The notes under the pieces are model-generated. The model ran no database searches and was not told where the DNA came from. It saw only the letters and a program-made list of their open reading frames with translations. A stretch of DNA of 64,000 nucleotides, taken from the NCBI RefSeq assembly GCF_000224145.3, contig NC_020174.2:2339056-2403055 (forward strand), written 5' to 3'. Source of the stretch: Ciona intestinalis (lineage: Eukaryota; Chordata; Ascidiacea; Phlebobranchia; Cionidae). Every line of letters starts with the position of its first letter. Position 1 is the stretch's first letter. This document shows positions 57,501 to 64,000 of this stretch, piece after piece. The translations under genes and the position numbers were made by a program.

Positions 57501-60500
57501 AAGAGCATTTGTGCACAATTCACAAAATAAAATCTCCTTAATTTTTTCTCTTAAAGCCTTCTATTATGGCCTGGCAAAATAAAACAGAAAATTGTATTTT
57601 CTATTTAAAGAGTCCTTCATTCTTGCTAAAAAAACTACCATGTCTAAGGGTAAAAAAATTGACTACCTTGATTCTGTACAATTCTCCAGCACAAACAATA
57701 AATATAAGTCAATAAATACAATAAATACAAAATATTTTACCTTAACAAAGTGATGGTTTCATTACAAGTTGAAACTTCTTCTCTTAAACTTAAATTGACA
57801 TCAGTTGTTCCTTGTTGCTTTAATTGTAGCTGTTGTTGCGTTTGTTGAAATAGGTTTTGTAACTGAACATGTTCAGCTTGTATTGCGGATAACTGGAGAA
57901 AAATAGTAAAATACATTACTTTAAAATGTTAGCTTTAAACTGGTATCAACTTGTTAAAGAAACCTAACTGCAAAATCTAAAATTTGTTGAGCATTTAGTT
58001 GTAATAAAAAAAGTGGAATACATACGCTAAAAAGTTGCTATCGCAAACATGAACTTTCACCATATGCCAAACTTAACATTGGTTTCAGTGGGATCCACAT
58101 AACGTTATGTAAAAAATCAATCATCTTAAAATTATTTTTTGACTGGTAGCTATACATACAATGGGAGATTACAAATTATTTTAGCATTTAAAAAAAAAGT
58201 TTAACAAACCTTTTGTTCAAGCACTCCAACATAAGGTTTATATTTTCCTATTTCTTCATTCATTTCATTTTCTTTATACTCATATGTTGAAAGTCGACTG
58301 GCTAGCTCCATTTTATCATTGGTCTATAGAGAGAAATTAGAATATCGATAAACAGGTTATAGGCTCAAGGCTCATCGCTACTACCACTGTAGGCATATGT
58401 GTTCTTGGGAATAACACTTAACGCAATTGCTATAACCGAGTGGTTACTTATTGGCCATCTAAATTATCAGCCATACATTTAATAAAACACAAGGTTATAC
58501 ACATAGTAATTTGTAAGCCAGCACAAACCCAATAAAAGGCTACTCTGGAAGCTTGATAAATATTTTAAGTTAGTTTGCAGGACATTTTAAACCCAGATTC
58601 CAAAAAAATCAATTGTCTTGTTAATGATATTTGAAAGGTATGCTCTCAGAAATAGCCATACCTAAGTATTTCACATAAACTTACAAGTTTTACAAATGTT
58701 TCATGCATTTCTTCCAACTGATGTTTTAGATTCTTATTTTGCGTCAACGCCCTGGATATTGTCATTTTATCACTATGCGCTTGCTCCAACAATCTCTCAT
58801 GTTCTTCATTGGATGTTTTCGTATCATTTGAATCTTGCGTGAGTTCATTCACTCGTTGTTCTAACTCCTCATTCAATCTAAAGTTACAAAGATTTATAAA
58901 TACTGCAGTTGTTTTAGGGATTTAAAACTGAACCCTAATTTAAAAGTTCTAATTTCACATAATCCTAATTTTCCTATCTTACATAGAATAGCGAAAAAAA
59001 GCACACTCTGTAATTTTTTGCAAATACAAATCAATATAAATATATATAATAATGCAGTGACAATAGCAGTGCATGGGTGCCAATTTAACTTAGCCTATAC
59101 AGTCTTATAGAATAAATGGACACCCTAATTTTAAAGAGATATTTTGGATGTATGCAACAATTTCATTGGTATTTGGTTGTGCAAAATTCTATTGTATGTC
59201 TAACTACCAAACTTTTAAACACTCTGCTACTTCGCTAATGTCCCATAGATAAGTGGCCTATGCGCTTTAAATTTAAACTTTCAGGTTCAAATCCACACAA
59301 CACACAACACCATCCCCTTACCTTGCTAGTTGTTCATTGTTTCTAAACTGAGCATTAAGTTTCGAGTTTAGATCTTCATTTTCTTTATTAACTTGATCAA
59401 TATTATCTTCCAGAAGTTGAATCTTTGATGACATTTCTCCAGCTAACTCACTCTTCTATGTGAAGTAATTCGGAAAAGTTAAACATAAATAATATGCATA
59501 CTAAGATATTAATTATAATTGTTAATATTCTATTTAGATATTTATTATTTACTTCAATAAGATTTTTATATTTATCATGAGTCATGACCACTATGTGAAC
59601 TCCTTTAAGTAAATTGTTTTAATATTAATGTTTTTCTCAATCTTTATGTTTAATGTTATGCTTGAGTGATTAAAATGGTGCAGTGCTTCTGAAAATTTTT
59701 TGTGAGGTCAAATATTGAGCAAATAACTTGAAATATACATAACTTAATAGAAATTTTAGCAACGACATTTAAAATTTTAACGGACAAAAGGCTTTGTAAA
59801 CCTACAGTTTTAGTAGCACACTCAACCAAATGAAATAGTAACCCACACACTCTTAGGTGCAAGGAGGTTAAAAAGCAATAACAATAGAACAGTATATTCA
59901 ATTTTTNNNNNNNNNNNNNNNNNNNNNNNNNNNNNNNNNNNNNNNNNNNNNNNNNNNNNNNNNNNNNNNNNNNNNNNNNNNNNNNNNNNNNNNNNNNNNN
60001 NNNNNNNNNNNNNNNNNNNNNNNNNNNNNNNCACCACAGCCCAGTAGAATAATATCTAAAGAAAGTTTAGGTTTATTTACTAACATGCAAAAAAAGTTAC
60101 TGATACGCAAATATAGGGCAACACACATAGGTTAAATTTAACACTATAGAACAGTATATTGAGCACTTTCCCTTGTAACCTAAAGGTACAGGGTTCAAGA
60201 CTCAATGCTGCTTCCATTCTGGCATTTATGTATCTAGACAATAGACTTAATATGCATTGCTTTAACTTGGTGGTCACTAATAGGCTGTCCAAATTTTTAA
60301 CCAGGTGCAAATCGTAAAACAAGATAAAAAAATAAATAAATAAAAAACTAAACGATTTAACGTAAAAAAGGAGATAAAGAAAATAAGCAAAAATAGGCCA
60401 TCACCATGTATTGTCTGTGAGAATCAGCCATGTTGTGTTTTATATTATTTATAAAAGTTTAATTCACCTCATCAGTAAGTTGATCCACTTGTTTATGTTT

Positions 60501-63500
60501 CTGTTTGTTCACCTCTTCATACTGCCTTGATAATTGCTCCCTTTCCCTTGTTAGATGTTCAAATGATTGCTGATACTGTGAAAAAAATGTAATAAAAACA
60601 ATGTGGTGTAATGACCCAGATGGAGTTCCGAATTTATTTCCAGAGCATGTGTTTTTAGTTTTCACCAAAACAGAATCAACATTTATTGACTTTTAGTTCC
60701 AATTTCTATTCTTAAATGGTCATTGGGCTTTTTTATATGGCAGACTGTATAATTTTTGGGGGACATTTTTTTTAAAGTTATAAATATAATAATTTATTAC
60801 AAATAGTTATTCTAACTTATTTTTTGTATTTTCCTTATTGGACAGGCGTTGTAAGTTAGGTACTAGGCAATACAATAGTTATATCTTTATATGTTAAGCA
60901 CTGCTAAATACAAGCAAATTTACACAATGTAAAATAAAACCATCATGCTCGGTAATTCGCAAACAAATGTCCCCTTGCTACATATAGTACCGTGGGGTAA
61001 GATGTATTCCATATTTCCTCAACATGTTTTAAACAAATTACAACCCCCATTAAGAGTCGCAAGACTACATCTACAACTATACAATTCTGTAAACATTATT
61101 TCTTTACTCTCAGACTAAAAGGAAAATAGAATGATGGCCCATCATATTCCACCCTACTATATTCAAATACAAAATAAAACTTTAATGACCCTTTTATGTT
61201 GGTTTAATAAGCACATACAAACAATAATAATATTTAATTGAACCCCGGCAGGCACCAGATCACATAAGAGACATGCTTAATAAGATCGTATCTTTACCTC
61301 AGTTAACTTTTGTGCAAGTGAATCTCTTTCTTCCTGCATTTCGGTTAGCTGTTGCTGTGCCTGTTGATCACTAGAGGGACTGGAGAGCTAGGAAAAAATA
61401 ACGAAAATAAAAAACTTTTTAATGATAACAAGAATTTGTACGTACCTGCTGTAAAAGAACTTCTGCCATGGAAAGTTTTTCATTTAAATCTGAGAGTTCG
61501 TTGTTCAATTCATGGCATTCGCTTTCCTGTAGAATGGGATAAAACAATATATAGGCACGAACATTAGTTAATTAGACCAATGCATAATTTTAAAAGGGCT
61601 ACTAAGTCTGTTACGACATAGTACCAATTCACATGTTGGTATTTGGGACATACCATAGGTTAAATAACAGTTGGATTGTTGCAACAAAGCAGCAATTGAT
61701 GCGCCAATGATTGCCAGAATAGTTGTTTAATGCATTAAACGTGATATGAATAAAAGACTGACTGGGAATATTTACTTTTTTATGCTAAGGAAGGCTATGT
61801 TGCGCGCTTAATTATTGTTTACTGTTAGCTTAACAAATTATTACCCTGACAATGTGATAAACACTAAATACATGAAAAGCATAACTAATGTGCTGACATG
61901 TTTATTAAATCATTGGTTGCTTAAAAAAGTTAAAAACTTTGTTGTATCAGTAAACGATCCTGCAGTGCTTTTTGAGAATGGCTGTGGTGTTTGAAGAAAG
62001 TTGGAGATAGTACTCACTATGTCCTATCATTAAAGCTCTGCTCTCTTGTTTGATACATGCATTCATGTTGTTTCTAACTATCTACTTCTTATTTTGTAAG
62101 ATAGTATGGGATTCAGCTTATTCAAAACGAATATGTTTGTTTAACAGCAACTTCTAAAAACTACATTATTTTGTGCTATAGCCTATAGTCAAAATCATAA
62201 CAAAATTTCAGTGAAAAAGTGGACATACCTTGACTGCAAGCTTCTGTGTGAGTTCACTCGCATGCATCTTGTGTTCCTCTTTTATTTTGTTTATTTTATT
62301 GACAGATATTTGAAGCTCTTCTCTTTCCTTCTCTATGTCAGCTTTAGTCTGCATAACATTAATAGAATAAGCAAAATCTTATTAAACATAAATAAATAGG
62401 CCTACCATTCTACATTATAATTTACATTTATATTTTACATAGCTATTTTTTTATGAACTATTTATGAAAGTTTACCATTCATGTGTTTTTACCATAAGCT
62501 TTGTGAATCAGGTATTTACTGTTTGGTTTATTAATATTTAATTTAGTGTCAGGTTTTGTTAAATTTTGTAGCCTGCTTTATAAACTTTAACAATCTTTCA
62601 ACAGCAGTAAACCAGTTTTGTGCTATCCATTGACATTATGTTAAAAAAAACTTTGAAAAAACGTGCAAATAAATAAAAAGTAAAAAATTAAAAAAAAAAA
62701 AAAAAAAAAATCGGACATGCAAACCAAGAAATTAAAAAAAATTCAAGAAACCACTAACACAATGGTATTAACTATTAACACACCGTCTGGAGAAGACTGA
62801 TAGCGCCATCTTTTGTTCTCATTTCAAGATCATTAGATTGTAGTTTCCTTTTTGATTCTTGGAGTTGTTCACTAAGTCTCTGATGAGAGTTCCTATGATG
62901 TGCGGATGACTGTTGAGCTTCATGTACCTGATGCTGCAGCTCCTGCTTCTCTGCTACAAGAATCCCGATCGTTTGCATTTGAACCTAAGAAAAAGGTACA
63001 GGGATCAAGACAGACTCAATGCTGCTCCCTTTGCTTGCATTTATATCTCTAAACAATAGACTTAACATTCAATGCTTTAACCAAGTGGTCACTAATGGGT
63101 CATCCACGCTGTCAGTCATTAGCAAAATAAAATAATTTGGTAACCCTACGGTAGGGAAAAATGCAGCAAAAGATAAAACAACAGAAATAGGGATTGTAGT
63201 GGGGGTTTTTTAATTCAGGAACTAAATCTAATGTTATATCACCATAGAACTTCACTACCTACGTGTATAGAATTTTCAGAAAACTACAAAACATGTTGAC
63301 CCTTGTTAAAAAATAAAATAAAATATAGTTGAAAAAATTTTTGTTACTTACTTTACATAATAAAACAACAAAATATAGTTGAATGAATAAATGAATGTAA
63401 CTTACTTTATCCTCGCGTGGCTGGAAAACGACAGTCGTTATAACAAGGGTTTAACACCTCGTGCCAGCTTACAAGTGACTATGTGTGTTACTTTGTGGGT

Positions 63501-64000
63501 GATTATTGTTTTTCATTTTTTCTATTATTTACATATGGCTGATAACTTGGAACANNNNNNNNNNNNNNNNNNNNNNNNNNNNNNNNNNNNNNNNNNNNNN
63601 NNNNTGTCTGTTACTTTGTGGGTGATTATTTTTTTTCATTTTTTTCTATTATTTACGTATGGCTGATAACTTGGACAACCCATTAGCGACCACTGGGTTG
63701 AAGAAATTGCCGTTAACTGTCTTGCCCAAAGACACATTCGCCCACAATGGTAGCAGCGTCGAGCCTTAGACTGATTACCTCTGGGTTAAAGGCAGGCGTG
63801 CTAACCACTATGCCACGGATATTATTATTAATGTACCTGTATTTGCTGGCGTAGGGAACTCTCCTCTTTTACACTACGTGCATGAAGCTGGTGTTCTTCC
63901 TAAAAAAAAACACATCCAAAATTTTAAACTATTGATAATCCTTGAAACACATTTTGTAATTTACCTTTTCCAGTTTGACTTGCATTTCATGCATCTGATG
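54501..64000 (-). CDS. GOLGA2: Golgin subfamily A member 2 (GM130), partial: 5' end beyond the window
   Basis: cis-Golgi coiled-coil tether; it binds p115 at its N-terminus (not in the window) and GRASP65 at its C-terminus. Exons seen (minus): 63965-64000 (continues), 63837-63899, 62784-62984, 62229-62348, 61446-61526, 61298-61387, 60468-60575, 59322-59455, 58685-58877, 58210-58323, 57741-57892, 57197-57296, 56699-56896, 56154-56256, 55760-55866, 55331-55466, 54501-54820. Phases agree, giving at least 751 aa. GM130 signatures: QTIGILVAEKQELQ, EKLSMAEVLLQQ, SDKMTISRALTQNKNLKHQL, HETFVKLTND, NECDTIGEYITLYHNQRQIL and RHNEKDEYVSSMAHE, then ANQIVDLIEQMQNPSF near the end. The last residues are RYTAV, a T-x-hydrophobic end comparable to the human TVI end that engages GRASP65. 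Assembly gaps fall in introns. Confidence 0.95.
54825..55040. repeat. Intronic tandem repeat, about 4 units of 55-65 bp
   Basis: The unit GAACTGGTTTAAAACCATTA, CAATGTGAATAGCTTTAACC, TGGAGATAAA recurs with substitutions at about 54834, 54887, 54955 (short) and 54985. Lies in the last GOLGA2 intron, starting at the splice acceptor. Confidence 0.75.
55925..56112. mobile_element. MITE family M, copy 8 (reverse orientation)
   Basis: The left end is degraded (GATCCTGTTGGATAATATGG); the right end TCTTCCCCTCACCCTAT is kept. The interior GCACATAATATCC, AACAATTAACAAC and ATTTACTACTAAATG matches the family in reverse. Confidence 0.75.
56270..56625. repeat. AT-rich intronic duplication
   Basis: AAAAATAGCAATAA(C/T)TAGTA...TCAAG/GGG...CTAAAT(G/A)TAT...AACAAATAATAA and TCTTTCTAAAAA recur about 160 bp apart, giving two to three degenerate units. 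Confidence 0.5.
58358..58482 (+). mobile_element. tRNA-derived SINE, partial copy
   Basis: GGCTCAAGGCTCATCGCTAC, GGCATATGTGTTCTTGGG, AACACTTAACGCAATTGCTA and AAATTATCAGCCATACAT in family order; head and tail missing. Confidence 0.7.
59907..60031. other. Assembly gap (125 N)
   Basis: Run of N in a GOLGA2 intron. ACAGTATATT(C/G)A occurs on the left flank (59889) and again at 60149, hinting at a duplicated flank. Confidence 0.99.
60170..60302 (+). mobile_element. tRNA-derived SINE, partial copy
   Basis: GTACAGGGTTCAAGACTCAA (box B side), AATGCTGCTTCCATT, GCTTTAACTTGGTGGTCACT and GGCTGTCCAAA in family order; resembles 62992-63125 most closely, so these two may be a subfamily. Confidence 0.7.
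60985..61161. mobile_element. MITE family M, copy 9 (reverse orientation, diverged)
   Basis: Ends TATAGTACCGTGGGGTAAGA and TTCCACCCTACTATATT. Interior AACATGTTTTAAACAAATTA and TAAGAGTCGCAAGACTACAT is diverged from the family. Confidence 0.7.
62684..62711. repeat. Poly(A) tract
   Basis: About 25 uninterrupted A on the plus strand, in a GOLGA2 intron, with no adjoining retroposed sequence that I recognise. Confidence 0.85.
62992..63125 (+). mobile_element. tRNA-derived SINE, partial copy
   Basis: GTACAGGGATCAAGACAGAC, TCAATGCTGCTCCC, TGCTTTAACCAAGTGGTCAC and TAATGGGTCATCC; same subfamily as 60170-60302. Confidence 0.7.
63383..63820 (-). mobile_element. tRNA-derived SINE, one copy duplicated or mis-assembled across a gap
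   Basis: Tail blocks ATGTAACTTACTTTATCCTC and CTCGTGCCAGCTTACAAG lead into TGTTACTTTGTGGGTGATTA and ATGGCTGATAACTTGGA. After the 50-N gap (63555-63604) the same TGTTACTTTGTGGGTGATTA...GGCTGATAACTTGGACAACC repeats, then the rest of the element runs to CTATGCCACGG. Either two overlapping copies or one copy assembled twice. Confidence 0.75.
63555..63604. other. Assembly gap (50 N)
   Basis: Run of N with the same sequence on both sides, within a SINE. Confidence 0.99.

Noticed and set aside
1..64000. CRISPR array, prokaryotic operon signals or phage genes
   Set aside because: The tandem repeats seen have no CRISPR spacing, and all genes are eukaryotic with GT-AG introns; no prokaryotic content.

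Overview
The window looks like a stretch of a tunicate chromosome, most likely a Ciona species. It is AT-rich eukaryotic DNA with many short introns. The protein-coding genes are clearly animal but divergent from vertebrates. SINE-like, MITE-like and LTR-like repeats fill the introns and intergenic spaces. The species call is inference; no marker in the window proves it. Four runs of N are assembly gaps (31604-31653, 48811-49066, 59907-60031, 63555-63604), and the 48811 and 63555 gaps lie inside repeats.

Gene order from left to right: NCS1/frequenin (minus, complete, 6 exons, stop at the window edge); an SLC44 choline-transporter-like gene (minus, 19 exons, two alternative first exons); EIF6 (plus, one exon); PARP2 (minus, one exon); SPCS1 (minus, one exon); a 5.5 kb repeat-rich block; a FUT8-like alpha-1,6-fucosyltransferase (plus, about 9 exons); a SERHL-like hydrolase fragment (plus); MAD1L1 (minus, 17 exons); a CD36-family gene closest to SCARB2/LIMP-2 (minus, one exon); a foldback-type repeat element around an assembly gap; an MFS transporter (plus, 10 exons); and GOLGA2/GM130 (minus, 17 exons seen, 5' end beyond the window). 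For every multi-exon gene except FUT8, I joined exons by GT-AG sites and checked phases by hand. The resulting lengths are NCS1 190 aa, SLC44 763 or 751 aa, MAD1 714 aa, MFS 510 aa, and GM130 at least 751 aa.

These are mostly unrelated housekeeping genes: calcium sensing, choline transport, ribosome biogenesis, DNA repair, signal peptide processing, N-glycan core fucosylation, spindle checkpoint, lysosomal receptor and Golgi tethering. SPCS1 and PARP2 are tightly head-to-tail and could share transcription. Four genes (EIF6, PARP2, SPCS1, SCARB2-like) have no introns while their neighbours are intron-dense.

The most unusual structures are the foldback element at about 48.25-49.56 kb, which abuts the SCARB2-like promoter, and the paired MG-x-CC first exons of the SLC44 gene. 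Others are a MITE family with at least nine copies here, a tRNA-derived SINE family with about fifteen copies, and a three-copy direct and inverted repeat at 24.5-26.6 kb. EIF6 also carries arginine where human eIF6 has the regulatory Ser235. I did not find a convincing new multi-gene system.
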